Notes: generated by a model not told the origin, from the letters alone. 64,000 nucleotides of DNA from Pseudomonadota bacterium (GCA_021324655.1 JAJPIP010000095.1:56969-120968), one strand, 5' to 3'; positions 36,531 to 45,283 are shown, numbered from the stretch's first letter. Program-made: numbers and translations.

Positions 36531-36823
36531 GAAGCAACCCCCTACTGGTAGGCATCCAAACTTCACAGCCGGCGAGCCCCGGTAGCTCGCTGCTTCGGCC
36601 ACTGGTACTGGGTGTACCACTACATGTCGTGGGGGCAACAGAGACCAGGGACCAGTACTTGGTGTGACTTTCGGCAGGCAGGCAATCTGAGACTCAGCTC
36701 GGTCGCGGAAAGCGCATCCAGGAGCCCGGGTATGCCTATACTTCAGCCGAGCGTCTGCCGGTATCTGAAGGTCGCAGCGGGGGTAGGGAGACGGTTGGAG
36801 GTCAGCATGGCGGCCGCACTGAC
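36531..36823. other. Divergent intergenic region with repeated GTAC elements
   Basis: TGGTAC-N5-GTACCA (36603-36619) is an inverted repeat, and a related sequence, ACCAGTACTTGGTGTGAC, begins 50 bases further on at 36651. They could be operator sites for either flanking gene. No clear TGCA box is seen here. Confidence 0.35.
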
Positions 36824-36830
36824 GTGGTAG
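36807..36830 (+). promoter_or_regulatory. Seven-codon leader frame before the epimerase
   Basis: GGAGG (36797-36801) is well spaced from an ATG that opens a 7-codon frame ending in TAG at 36828-36830. The frame runs through the epimerase GTG at 36824, which itself has no close ribosome site, so re-initiation coupling is plausible. Confidence 0.35.
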
Positions 36831-37837
36831 GGAGCACCCATGGCGACTCAGCTTCCAGCAGGTCGCCTCGCCGGCCAATACTGGTCACCGGGGCTGCCGG
36901 CTTTATCGGTAGCCATGTTGCCGAGGGCCTGGCCGCACGCGGGGACACGGTCGTGGGGGTGGATAACTTTCACCCGTACTACGATCCAGGCCGGAAGCGG
37001 GCGAACCTGCAGGAGGCACAGGCGGCAGGCGGGGAGCGCCTCACCTTCGTCGAAGGAGACATCCGCGATCGTGACCTGATCCGATCACTCTTTGACCGGT
37101 ATCGGTTCCGCGCAGTGGCTCATCTGGCGGCACTGGCCGGCGTCCGCGCGTCGGTCGAGAATCCCGCGGCCTACTACGACGTCAACGTGCAGGGATCGCT
37201 TGTGCTGCTGGATGCCGCGGCCGCCGCGGATGTCGAGGTCTTCGTGGGTGCATCCACGTCATCCGTCTACGGCTTGGGCGCTCCCATTCCGTTCGCCGAA
37301 AGTGATCGGGCAGATCGGCCGCTGGCTCCCTATGCCGCGAGCAAGCGGGCGGTGGAATTGCTGGCCCACAGCTACCACCACCTGTACGGCCTGAATATCA
37401 CGATGCTCAGGTTCTTTACCGTATACGGGCCCCGAGGCCGCCCGGACATGCTCGCCTACAAAGTACTCCACAACATCCTGAGCGGAGACCACGTTCCTCT
37501 GTACAACGGGGGGCAGATGCACCGGGACTGGACGTACGTCGGCGACGTGACCGCCGGCGTGATCGCCGCGCTGGATCGTCCACTCGGCTACGAGATCATC
37601 AACATCGGGCGTGGCGAGCCTGTTCTACTCGCCGACTTCGTGCGGCTGCTCGAGGAGGTTTCCGGCAATCCGGCTTCCCTGACGCCCGCTCCTCCTCCGG
37701 ACACCGATCTTCCTTACACCTACGCGGATGTGTCCAAGGCGCGCCGGTTGCTGGGTTACGAGCCGGCCACGTCCGTGGCGGAAGGCGTCAGGGCCTTCTG
37801 GGAGTGGTTTCGCGCGGCGGTACCGGCCGGCGACTGA
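36824..37837 (+). CDS. NAD-dependent nucleotide-sugar epimerase (UDP-glucuronate 4-epimerase-like)
   Basis: A 337-residue short-chain dehydrogenase/reductase. The NAD-binding motif VTGAAGFIGSHVAEGLAARG (glycine motif 23-29), VVGVDNFHPYYDP, the catalytic S-TSSVYG and YAASK motifs, and FFTVYGPRGRPDML are as in UDP-glucuronate or UDP-glucose 4-epimerases. It would supply the locus with an epimerised nucleotide sugar. The GTG at 36824 lacks a close ribosome site; instead GGAGG serves an overlapping 7-codon frame (36807-36830) whose stop TAG overlaps the GTG region, suggesting coupled initiation. Confidence 0.88.
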   Translation: MVGSTHGDSASSRSPRRPILVTGAAGFIGSHVAEGLAARGDTVVGVDNFHPYYDPGRKRANLQEAQAAGGERLTFVEGDIRDRDLIRSLFDRYRFRAVAHLAALAGVRASVENPAAYYDVNVQGSLVLLDAAAAADVEVFVGASTSSVYGLGAPIPFAESDRADRPLAPYAASKRAVELLAHSYHHLYGLNITMLRFFTVYGPRGRPDMLAYKVLHNILSGDHVPLYNGGQMHRDWTYVGDVTAGVIAALDRPLGYEIINIGRGEPVLLADFVRLLEEVSGNPASLTPAPPPDTDLPYTYADVSKARRLLGYEPATSVAEGVRAFWEWFRAAVPAGD

Positions 37838-37970
37838 AAACGCGGCGCCCGACCCAGGCCACAACCCCAGGCCATTCCGCCGTCCGGAGTACTCCTGTCT
37901 CCCGCAGATGCGGTACGTCAGGAGAATTGTTGCGCCTCGACGCGCAACGTACTTTGACAGTGTGACACGC

Positions 37971-38118
37971 CATGTGGCAGGGCAGGACGGGCTAGCGCAG
38001 CGCCCAGGACCGGACCTGCGGCGACGGGGGGAAGCCGCGAAGACCGACCTGACCTGTGCTGGGGAAAACCGCCGGGTCGGGCACGAGCCGTGGCTCCTCC
38101 GTCCTGCCCTGCCACATG
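37971..38118. repeat. 148-base element bounded by perfect 20-bp inverted repeats
   Basis: CATGTGGCAGGGCAGGACGG (37971-37990) and its exact reverse complement (38099-38118) enclose 108 bases that also hold shorter stems (GCGGC...GCCGC and CCGACC...GGGTCGG). It could be a MITE-like element or a structured RNA. No target-site duplication is clear. Confidence 0.7.
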
Positions 38119-38191
38119 ACGCCTCCAATGTGATTCCGGGACGTTGCGGGTTCCGCCGTTCCGCAGCATGAGGTCTTTGTAGTCCACGGGA

Positions 38192-38376
38192 CAGATGCAC
38201 TTGCTCTTCCATAGCAATGCATGGACGAGCGGTTCTGGTTAGAGGCGTCGCTTCAACTTCGTGGTGTCACGCGTGTTTTAACTCTGACGACCGTTCGCCT
38301 GGTAGGAGTCCGAGGATGGTCGTGCGTGGTGACAGCACCGTGCATCCCGGCGAGACATAGCGCACCTGCATCTATG
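38192..38376. promoter_or_regulatory. TGCA boxes upstream of the polyproline secreted protein
   Basis: CAGATGCACTTGC (38192-38204, minus orientation) and GCACCTGCATCTATG (38362-38376, plus orientation) fit the locus-wide box; the second stands 88 bases before the ATG at 38464. A half-like TGCATC at 38341 lies between. Confidence 0.55.
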
Positions 38377-38463
38377 AGTCAAGGCACGCCATACGTAGGG
38401 TGATGGCGACGCGTCGACCAGCAACTCTGTCAATTCTCACTCAAGTTCAAGGAGGAGACGCCT

Positions 38464-39318
38464 ATGACTACGGCATTTCGCGTGGCGATCGCCGTACTCG
38501 TGTTCGGCAGCTTGACCCTGGTCGGCAGGGCCGCTTTGCCGGGAGTCCAGCCGGCGCTCGCGGACGACACTCTTGCGAACGTCTACCAGCTGGACTTTAG
38601 CTGCTCGGGCCAGACGATGACCGGTCTTGTGCAGGTGGCTAATGCCGTCAGCGGGCAAACCGTGACGCTCGGCGTATTCGCGTACGCCGACAATGTCACC
38701 CGCACTGGCGGCATCGACACCGGTACCCCCTACACGACGATCAATCTGGTCACCGGACAGGTCAACTACAACAACGTCTCGCTGGGTCCGATCCCGGCGG
38801 CGTTTATCGCTCCGGGCATCTACCTGCGCGTCCAGGTGGTGTCGGTATCCACTGGTGTCACGGCCGGTAGCGTCGGGGTCAACAGCGACGTGGTGAGCGG
38901 CTGTACCGCTCCGCCGCCCCCACCCCCGCCTCCGCCACCCCCGCCCGCCAATAACCACGGCTGCACGCCTGGTTTCTGGAAGAATCACACGGGAGCGTGG
39001 GCAGGGACCGGCTACGCTCCGTCGCAGCTCGTGAGTTCGGTTTTCACGTCCGCTTTTGGCTCGCAGGCCTCGTGGACGCTGCTGGCGGCACTGCAGGGCG
39101 GTGGTGGTTCCGGTGCTTCCGGTGCGGAAACGATCCTGCTCCGGGCCGCCACGGCTGCGCTGCTCAATGCGAGTACATCCGGGATGAACTACCCGTTGGC
39201 CGCGTCATCAGTGATCTCCCAGACCAACAGCGCACTGGCCACGCAGAACAGCGCAACCATGTTGGCGCTGGAGAGCACATTGGACACGGATAACAACCTG
39301 GAGGGGCCTCTCTGCTAG
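38464..39318 (+). CDS. Secreted protein with polyproline linker and CTPGFWKNH domain
   Basis: A 284-residue protein with a signal peptide (VAIAVLVFGSLTLVGRAALPG), a beta-rich N-terminal domain of about 120 residues with one Cys pair, a run of 13 prolines, and a C-terminal domain starting CTPGFWKNHTGAW and ending LDTDNNLEGPLC. That last domain is known from secreted proteins of several phyla but has no assigned activity. The ATG follows AGGAGGAGACGCCT, a strong ribosome site, and a clear terminator follows. Upstream TGCA boxes tie it to the EPS genes, so it may be a matrix protein. Confidence 0.85.
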   Translation: MTTAFRVAIAVLVFGSLTLVGRAALPGVQPALADDTLANVYQLDFSCSGQTMTGLVQVANAVSGQTVTLGVFAYADNVTRTGGIDTGTPYTTINLVTGQVNYNNVSLGPIPAAFIAPGIYLRVQVVSVSTGVTAGSVGVNSDVVSGCTAPPPPPPPPPPPPANNHGCTPGFWKNHTGAWAGTGYAPSQLVSSVFTSAFGSQASWTLLAALQGGGGSGASGAETILLRAATAALLNASTSGMNYPLAASSVISQTNSALATQNSATMLALESTLDTDNNLEGPLC

Positions 39319-39347
39319 CGACTCTTTAGGTTCGACGCGTCCACTTT

Positions 39348-39383
39348 CACCCCCGCCGTCGCCGTACGGCGGGGGTGATTTTG
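39348..39383 (+). terminator. Rho-independent terminator after 38464-39318
   Basis: CACCCCCGCCGT and ACGGCGGGGGTG form a perfect 12-bp stem with a 6-base loop, followed by ATTTTGT, 30 bases after the stop codon. Confidence 0.9.
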
Positions 39384-39680
39384 TGCCACGAGCACGACGT
39401 ACGGATCGCGCACGCCTGCTCGGCATGCCGATACCGGGATGCCTCGTTCCTGCCGGATAGTGCCGTGCATGTGACGACCCATCCGCGCGTGCCATGGGGA
39501 GGACGAGAGTGGTAGACTGCGCGGTGTTTCCGGAAACGTGGGCCGGAAGTAGTTCGAAGGCTGTGGCTTCGGTCCCTTCACGTCGAGGGCTGTCCGTGAT
39601 TCCATGGCGTCGTGTCGTGGCGCGGTGGCCGTGGGCTGAAGCCGAAAAACGACCATCAGTCGTTGGGAAGGGTACGAGTT
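39384..39680. other. Upstream region of the lipoprotein gene, nothing recognised
   Basis: About 300 bases between the terminator and the ATG at 39681. GAAGGG just before the ATG is the only site recognised. The long minus-strand frame here is a shadow. Confidence 0.5.
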
Positions 39681-41693
39681 ATGGATCGTATTGTCGTTGG
39701 AAGCCGCCACCGCTTTGTCACGGTGCTGGTGATACTCGCGCTGCTGGCGGGGTGCATTCTGAGCAGTCGAGGCGGACGTGACGCATTGGCGGCAGGCATA
39801 CCGGCCGGTCTGCCCGGCCACTTTGGAATCGGATTGAGCGCGCAGCCGAACAGCACCGGGCTGGACGGCTGGATGCCGCAGTCCGGTATTCCGTGGGACT
39901 ATGCCTACCAATATCTCTCGGGCGGCGTGAATACGGGCAGCGGTTGGGAGACGTGGAACACCAGCGGCACTTTTGCTCTCAACTACGCGAAAGATTCCGC
40001 TTCGCACGGTTACATCCCTGTTTTTTCCTACTATGAGCTTCTGCAGAGCTCGGGATCTTGTGGGAGCTGCGCCGAGCAACCGAAAGATCTGTCGAACCTC
40101 AACAACGCGGGCCTGATGAAGAGCTACTTCGCGAATTTCCGGCTCCTCATGCAGCGCCTGGGGTCGGGATCATACGGCGGCATCACCGGATTCGGCAAGA
40201 CCGTCATCGTCCAGGTCGAGCCGGATCTTTCCGGTTATGCCGAACAAGCAGTTCTCAACAATAGTCAGTGTTCGGGCTATTGCACGGCACAGGGCAACAA
40301 CCCGGCGTACCTCAAGGCATCCGTTGCCTCCTCGGGTGATCCCGATGTCGCCGCCTATCCCAATACCTATCAGGGCTTCAACTGGGCGCTGCTGCACATT
40401 CGAGATCTGTATGCCAAGAATGTGCTTCTCGCCTTCCATGTCAGCGACTGGGCGACGGGTACCGACATCAGCTCGAGCCACAGCACGACGGTCAACGCGA
40501 GTGCTCTGGGCCAGGAAGCCGGCAGCTTCGCCGCCCAGAGCGGGATCACGGGAGTGCCGTCCGGGACGAGCACGTACGATCTGCTCTTCAATGACGTGGC
40601 GGACCGAGATGCGGCCTATTACCAGTACGTCTACAACAACCCGAATTACTGGTGGGACCGGAACAACGTGACTTTCCCGAACTTTCATCGTTGGGAAAGC
40701 TACATCGGTTCGATCTCTCAGACGGCGAGCCGCAAGGTGATGGTGTGGCAGGTACCCCTGGGTAACCAGTACTTCGACACGGAAAACAATACGAACGGGC
40801 ACTATCAGGACAACCGCGCCGAGTACTTCTTCGGTCACATCGCGGAGCTCGCCTCGTCCGGGATCATCGGGATCCTCTTTGGCGCCGGTAACGGAGGAAG
40901 TACGGTCAACTACGACGGGATGAAAGACGGCACCACGAATCCCGCCGGCTTCTGCACGACGAACGGCATCAGCAGCGGCCAGGTCTGTGACTCGCACACG
41001 AGTACGGTGGCCGATGATGATGGCGGCTACATCCGTATGGAAGCGCAGCAGTACTACGCCTCGGGCGGTTACTCCCTGACCGGCGGCACGACCACGCCCG
41101 TGCCGACGTCGAGTGCGACTGCCACGCCAAAGCCGACGGCAACGACCACGGCACAGGCAACCGCGACGGCAACAACCACGCCACCGGCAACCGCCACGTC
41201 CACTCCGACGGCCACGTCCACCGCATCCGGCCTGGTGCTTGGAAACTTCGAAGGATCGACCGACGGGTGGTCGGGGAATGGCGATGTCACGAGCTTGACA
41301 CCCTCGACCTACGCGCCGGCGGTGGCGCTGGGAAGTGACGCCCTCCAGATCAAGTACAACGTTCCGAGTGCCTGGAGCGAGGCGCAACTCAGCAAGTGGA
41401 ATCTCAACACCACGTTGACGTCTTACTCGACGCTAAGTGTCTCTGTTTATCCGGTCGCGCCGACTGTCTCCGGAACGGGCGTCAAGGTTCAGTTGTTCGG
41501 ACAGGGATCGGATGGGAACTGGTACTACTCCGCGTTCCAGACTGTTCCGATCGGGTCTCGCTCCACGGTGACCTGGAACATATCGAGCGTGCCGCGCGCT
41601 CCGATGAGACAGCTCTACGTTGCCTGGCAATTTACAACCTCGGCAACGAGCAGCGGCAACACGATTTACCTCGACGCTATCCGCGCGTCGTAG
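39681..41693 (+). CDS. Secreted lipoprotein with TIM-barrel-like domain and C-terminal sugar-binding-type domain
   Basis: A 670-residue protein. The N-terminus has a lipobox, LLAGC, with Cys at residue 25. The large central domain (about 45-460) contains HFGIGLSAQPN, YIPVFSYYELLQ, VIVQVEPDLSGYAEQ and VMVWQVPLGNQYFDTENN and looks like a glycosidase-type TIM barrel, with acidic residues in QVEPDLSG as a candidate catalytic site; the family is not recognised with certainty. A Thr/Pro linker leads to a jelly-roll-like domain (GNFEGSTDGWSG to IYLDAIRAS). The ATG at 39681 follows GAAGGG. It would sit on the outside of the membrane and bind or process polysaccharide. Confidence 0.75.
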   Translation: MDRIVVGSRHRFVTVLVILALLAGCILSSRGGRDALAAGIPAGLPGHFGIGLSAQPNSTGLDGWMPQSGIPWDYAYQYLSGGVNTGSGWETWNTSGTFALNYAKDSASHGYIPVFSYYELLQSSGSCGSCAEQPKDLSNLNNAGLMKSYFANFRLLMQRLGSGSYGGITGFGKTVIVQVEPDLSGYAEQAVLNNSQCSGYCTAQGNNPAYLKASVASSGDPDVAAYPNTYQGFNWALLHIRDLYAKNVLLAFHVSDWATGTDISSSHSTTVNASALGQEAGSFAAQSGITGVPSGTSTYDLLFNDVADRDAAYYQYVYNNPNYWWDRNNVTFPNFHRWESYIGSISQTASRKVMVWQVPLGNQYFDTENNTNGHYQDNRAEYFFGHIAELASSGIIGILFGAGNGGSTVNYDGMKDGTTNPAGFCTTNGISSGQVCDSHTSTVADDDGGYIRMEAQQYYASGGYSLTGGTTTPVPTSSATATPKPTATTTAQATATATTTPPATATSTPTATSTASGLVLGNFEGSTDGWSGNGDVTSLTPSTYAPAVALGSDALQIKYNVPSAWSEAQLSKWNLNTTLTSYSTLSVSVYPVAPTVSGTGVKVQLFGQGSDGNWYYSAFQTVPIGSRSTVTWNISSVPRAPMRQLYVAWQFTTSATSSGNTIYLDAIRAS

Positions 41694-41721
41694 TCGCCAC
41701 TGGCGCTCTGGGGGGCCTACG

Positions 41722-42654
41722 TCAGATGGCCGGCGGAAGCGACTCGCTTACGCTATGTCGCCTGGTCGCCAGGCCGAACAGCGCCCTGCCCAATTGGTGG
41801 GCTCGTGGGTAGACGTAGGTTTCCCTCAGGGCTCCGTGAGCCAGCACCAGCGGGATGTTAGCTAGGTTACGAATCTTCGTTCGTCCCTGGACCGCTGTTT
41901 CATACCGTTGCACCCAACTGGCGGAGACTTCGTCCGCCTGCCGGGACAGTCGTGACGCGGGAAGGATGAAATCCCGGGGCAGAGAAATGTTCAGGTATTC
42001 CATGACACCGCGAAGTGCGCGTGGGGTGTCGAGTACGAGGTCTTCATAAACGATACAGTGGGGCATGATTCCCGCGCGAGCAAAGTAACGCGCCCAGTAC
42101 GCTTCCTCATCGAGGATCTCGCGCACTGCACTGTCGATAAGGTGAAAGTTGTAAGCAACTCGGTGCTTCTGAGGCCTTTCGCTGCGTCTGGCCATCCAGC
42201 GGCCTGTCTGCTTCGCTTTTACTAGTGAGACGGCTTGTTTAACCTTGTCTCGCCTGGTTACTAGGAGGTACTTCGCATTCGGGACCGCCGCTGCGATCCG
42301 TTCATGAAGTGTCCCATTGTTATCGGGCAACATGAGACGGAGAGTTGAGTCCATCACTTCCAAGTGTGAGGCGGCTACCTTCAATGCGAAGACGCCGTTT
42401 GGGGTCGTGCCCCATGCCAGAACTCTCTCGAAGTACTCATGACCGTGGACGGAGTTTTCTTCCTGCTTCCACAGCGGATCGCCTACATAGGCGCCAGTGA
42501 GGCGGTTGAAGTATTCCTCAGGATGACCGGCGACACCCGTGTTGTGCAGAGCTTCGCACAGAAGGGTACTCCCGCTCCGCGGGGTGAAGCATACGAAGTA
42601 TGACAGATGAGGCTCCAAGTCGCGTACCCCCTGGCGCGAGGATTCCTGCTCCAC
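41722..42654 (-). CDS. Stf0-like sulfotransferase
   Basis: A 310-residue PAPS-dependent sulfotransferase. The 5'-phosphosulfate loop is FVCFTPRSGSTLLCEAL (PRSGST 25-30), followed by GHPEEYFN, the 3'-phosphate region YLLVTRRDKVKQAVSLVKA and VYEDLVLDTP. Relatives sulfate trehalose or other sugars. Here it could sulfate the EPS or a glycolipid. The base composition looks lower in GC than its neighbours, hinting at transfer. A strong TGCA box (42711-42725) stands about 60 bases before the start. No PAPS synthesis genes are in the window. Confidence 0.88.
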   Translation of the reverse strand: MEQESSRQGVRDLEPHLSYFVCFTPRSGSTLLCEALHNTGVAGHPEEYFNRLTGAYVGDPLWKQEENSVHGHEYFERVLAWGTTPNGVFALKVAASHLEVMDSTLRLMLPDNNGTLHERIAAAVPNAKYLLVTRRDKVKQAVSLVKAKQTGRWMARRSERPQKHRVAYNFHLIDSAVREILDEEAYWARYFARAGIMPHCIVYEDLVLDTPRALRGVMEYLNISLPRDFILPASRLSRQADEVSASWVQRYETAVQGRTKIRNLANIPLVLAHGALRETYVYPRAHQLGRALFGLATRRHSVSESLPPAI

Positions 42655-42710
42655 AGCGCGTCTTACATGTTCAATACCTATGCATAATCGCGAATGACCT
42701 GACGCGGCAG

Positions 42711-42725
42711 CAGATGCACTTGCAC
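42711..42725 (-). promoter_or_regulatory. TGCA box upstream of the sulfotransferase
   Basis: On the minus strand TGCAAGTGCATCTG, one of the best matches to the box. TATGCA at about 42680 could be a -10. Confidence 0.6.
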
Positions 42726-42831
42726 TCCTCTGTCAGGACAACGTCGTATCCCGAGTCCATCCCGGTTGGGCGAAGTTGACCGGCATCAATCCTGCTGCTC
42801 GGAGATGGTATCGGGTGCCGTCACTCTGTCT

Positions 42832-42859
42832 TTGACAACACCTGAGGGGAGGGTAGAAT
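42832..42859 (+). promoter_or_regulatory. Sigma-70-like promoter of the GH39-like gene at 43000
   Basis: TTGACA (42832-42837) and TAGAAT (42854-42859) are 16 bases apart; transcription would start near 42866 and leave a leader of about 130 bases. Confidence 0.6.
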
Positions 42860-42999
42860 GACCGGTGCCGTGATCACCTCCCACGATCACACCCGGCCAT
42901 GCGTGACCACAGCCCGCCCGGCAGCCTCCCCAACCGCGAGATTCCACCTCTCTGTCTCCCCCTGCGCTCCAGCGTAGATGTTCCCCATTGTGAGGTCCT

Positions 43000-44352
43000 A
43001 TGAAACGGATTCTGCCTCTCCTGTGCCTCTGTTTTGCTCTCCCGTTCCTGCCGACGCACGCGCACCACGCCGCCTTTGCCGCGACGACGGCTGCTCTCAA
43101 GAACAAAGGGGGCATCAATATCGAACCGGGCATGCGCCCGTGGCATTACAGCGGTGCTGCGCCGGACGGCTGGTGGTGCACGGACGGGGTGAACTGCTAC
43201 GTCGATCCCAACAACCCGTACCAGAAGGCCGGTATTCTCTCGATGATCGACCGCGAGATGCAGCTCGCCGCCGGTCTGGGCGTTGCGACTGTCCGTGTCG
43301 AGTTCAACTGGCCGTTGATCGAGACAAGTAACGGTGTTTTCAATTGGAGCCGCGCCGACTACATCGTCAACGAGGCGAACAAGTACGGTGTCCAGTTGCA
43401 GCCGATCCTAGACTTCACGCCGCAGTGGGCCAGTTCGGGCGGCAGTACGAATTACTGGAAGATGCCTCCCAGCCAGGTTTCCTACTGGACCAACTTTGTC
43501 TCACAAGTCGTGAATCGGTATAAGAGCAGCGTTCACTACTGGGAGCTCTGGGATGAGCCGGATGGTGGCAATTACTGGTGGAGCAACACCGGCACGGGCG
43601 AGCAGCAATTCGTCTCGGATATTGCCGTCCCCGGCTATCAGGCCGTCAAGAGTGCCGATTCCACCGCGAAGGTGATCATCGACAGCTATTACGCCGATAC
43701 CGCGTGGTGGTCCGGTTTGGTGAGTGATGGGGGCGGGAGCGCTTTCGACATTCTCGCCGTGCATGACTACACCAACACGCCACTCTCCAGTGTTCAGACA
43801 ATGCAGAGCTGGCTGAACAGCCACGGCATGGGCAGCAAGCCGATCTGGATCGGTGAATACGGGGTGGATCAGGGCAGTAACACGACCAGCGACACATCAC
43901 ACGCCTCCTTGATCCAGACGGTTCTGAAGGGCTCTGGGTATCAGCAGGCACAGTTCTACGAACTGCGCGATGACTACGCTGCCACCTGCTGTCCCGTCTC
44001 CGTTTTGAGCATGAAGTACTGGGGCATCGTGCAACACAACGATGTGACTCTAAAAAGCGCGTATTCAACGATGCAGTCCATGCTCGGGGGCTCTGGACCC
44101 TCTGGAGGCCCGACGCCGACGGTCGCCCCGACTCCGCTGAGCACAGCCTCTCCTACGCCGCAGGTGACGGCTTCTCCCACTCCGAAGGCGACAGCTTCCC
44201 CCACGCCGAAGGCGACCATATCGCCGACCCCTGTCGCCACGTCGACCCCCGGCGATAAGCCGACCGCGACCGCAGTGCCGCGGCCGACCGCGACGTCGAC
44301 ACCCCGACCCACGGCAACCGCGACTCCGGCAACGAAGGGCAAGAAGCGCTGA
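43000..44352 (+). CDS. Secreted GH39-like glycosidase with Thr/Pro tail
   Basis: A 450-residue protein with a signal peptide (ILPLLCLCFALPFLPTHAHH), a catalytic domain with WWCTDGVNCYVDPNNPYQ, LRVEFNWPLIE-like start of the barrel (VRVEFNWPLIE), acid/base motif HYWELWDEPDGG and nucleophile motif PIWIGEYG, a TCCPVS Cys pair, and a C-terminal Thr/Pro/Ala tail of about 85 residues ending in KGKKR. It is very close to the second catalytic half of 32982-36530. Asp replaces Asn before the acid/base Glu. The basic Pro/Thr tail could hold it in the cell wall or matrix. Confidence 0.87.
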   Translation: MKRILPLLCLCFALPFLPTHAHHAAFAATTAALKNKGGINIEPGMRPWHYSGAAPDGWWCTDGVNCYVDPNNPYQKAGILSMIDREMQLAAGLGVATVRVEFNWPLIETSNGVFNWSRADYIVNEANKYGVQLQPILDFTPQWASSGGSTNYWKMPPSQVSYWTNFVSQVVNRYKSSVHYWELWDEPDGGNYWWSNTGTGEQQFVSDIAVPGYQAVKSADSTAKVIIDSYYADTAWWSGLVSDGGGSAFDILAVHDYTNTPLSSVQTMQSWLNSHGMGSKPIWIGEYGVDQGSNTTSDTSHASLIQTVLKGSGYQQAQFYELRDDYAATCCPVSVLSMKYWGIVQHNDVTLKSAYSTMQSMLGGSGPSGGPTPTVAPTPLSTASPTPQVTASPTPKATASPTPKATISPTPVATSTPGDKPTATAVPRPTATSTPRPTATATPATKGKKR

Positions 44353-44394
44353 GCATCGAGCCTAACTGACCTCATGGACCGTCCGGTTCGGGAC

Positions 44395-45090
44395 CTACTG
44401 CAGAGTAAAGAAGCGGTAGGTCTCGGCCAGGCGGCTTCCGTGCCAGAGGCGAAAGACGATGTACGCCTTATGGCTGAAGGGGCTGGCCGCGCTCCGCGGG
44501 ATCGTGAAGCGGATGGACCAGAATCCGCGCGCGTTGGTGCGTCCCCGATACATCAACTGCTTTCCGGTCGGGAATACGACGCGAATCCAGACCGCCAGCG
44601 GCAGATGAAGGGTCGCCTGGATTGTGACGCGGTCCCGGTCCCCCACGCGCAGTCTGTTCCCCATCGTGATGCGCTGGAACCCGGCGCCGGGCAGGTAATC
44701 GGCAGGCGAGAGGATGTGCACGTGCTGAGTTTTGGTCGCTCCGGCTGACGTTGCCGTCACATTGTCTGTCCCGGGGGCCGCATCAGAGGGGACACGAATA
44801 GAGACTGTGAACGAGCCGGCCGGGCTGGTCGTCGCGCTGACCGTGGCACGACGCGTGCCTCCCAGATTGTTCAAGATGAAGCTTGCCGTGGCCGATACCG
44901 GCGAGCCGGCGGGGAAATGCGTCCCGCTGACCGAGAACGTGCGGTTGGGTAGCACGGCGCCAGGAGAGACTCTCAGTGCCGGCGCCATCCCGGCCGCAGC
45001 AGGTGTCTCACGAGCCGTGAGAGCGCTGCACAGAGTGAGGACGAAAAACATCGAGCGCAGCAACTTCGGAGATCGCAGCGAGCGCGGCAT
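44395..45090 (-). CDS. Secreted protein with IPT-like beta domain
   Basis: A 231-residue protein with a signal peptide (LLRSMFFVLTLCSALTA), then a beta-sandwich with LRVSPGAVLPNRTFSVSGTHFPAGSPV, the pattern of bacterial Ig-like/IPT repeats, and a second beta domain from about residue 130 (ADYLPGAGFQRITMG to RFFTLQ). No catalytic motif. ATG 45090 follows GAGGGACGTCGCC and is preferred to the start at 45120. It converges on the GH39-like gene. A TGCA box lies about 80 bases upstream. Confidence 0.7.
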   Translation of the reverse strand: MPRSLRSPKLLRSMFFVLTLCSALTARETPAAAGMAPALRVSPGAVLPNRTFSVSGTHFPAGSPVSATASFILNNLGGTRRATVSATTSPAGSFTVSIRVPSDAAPGTDNVTATSAGATKTQHVHILSPADYLPGAGFQRITMGNRLRVGDRDRVTIQATLHLPLAVWIRVVFPTGKQLMYRGRTNARGFWSIRFTIPRSAASPFSHKAYIVFRLWHGSRLAETYRFFTLQ

Positions 45091-45166
45091 GGCGACGTCC
45101 CTCACGGTGTGAAGTAGCATGACGGAATCTGATCCTGATAAAACTCGCCCGAGTACGGTTCAAGCT

Positions 45167-45283
45167 AGGTGCATTTGCACAGAACATGGCGCACCTCGGT
45201 GTCCGGACGGACGGTATGACTGCGCCGGTTCAAACGCGTCGGAACGGTCACGAAGCATCACGTCCGATGCACATGCCTCTACG
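45167..45283. promoter_or_regulatory. TGCA boxes between the IPT-like and Flp-like genes
   Basis: AGGTGCATTTGCACAG (45167-45182, minus orientation) and TGCACATGCCTCTACG (45268-45283, plus orientation, one change in the core) lie in one divergent region, again as an inverted pair. Confidence 0.55.

Larger units (their letters stand above)
37838..38463. other. 626-base region: inverted repeat element and TGCA boxes
   Basis: No convincing gene is seen; the frames here are overlapping on both strands and look like chance. The region contains a possible terminator hairpin GTTGCGC-N6-GCGCAAC (37929-37948) for the epimerase, a 20-bp inverted repeat element (37971-38118), and two TGCA boxes (38192-38204 and 38362-38376). 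Confidence 0.6.
42655..42999. other. Divergent region between sulfotransferase and GH39-like genes
   Basis: About 345 bases holding a TGCA box for the minus gene and a consensus promoter for the plus gene; no gene is seen. Confidence 0.6.

Noticed and set aside
37625..38212. 195-residue minus-strand frame and overlapping plus frames
   Set aside because: They overlap the epimerase gene and the inverted-repeat element, lack ribosome sites and resemble no protein.
40170..41387. 405-residue minus-strand frame
   Set aside because: Antisense to the lipoprotein gene, with low-complexity Gly/Arg content.
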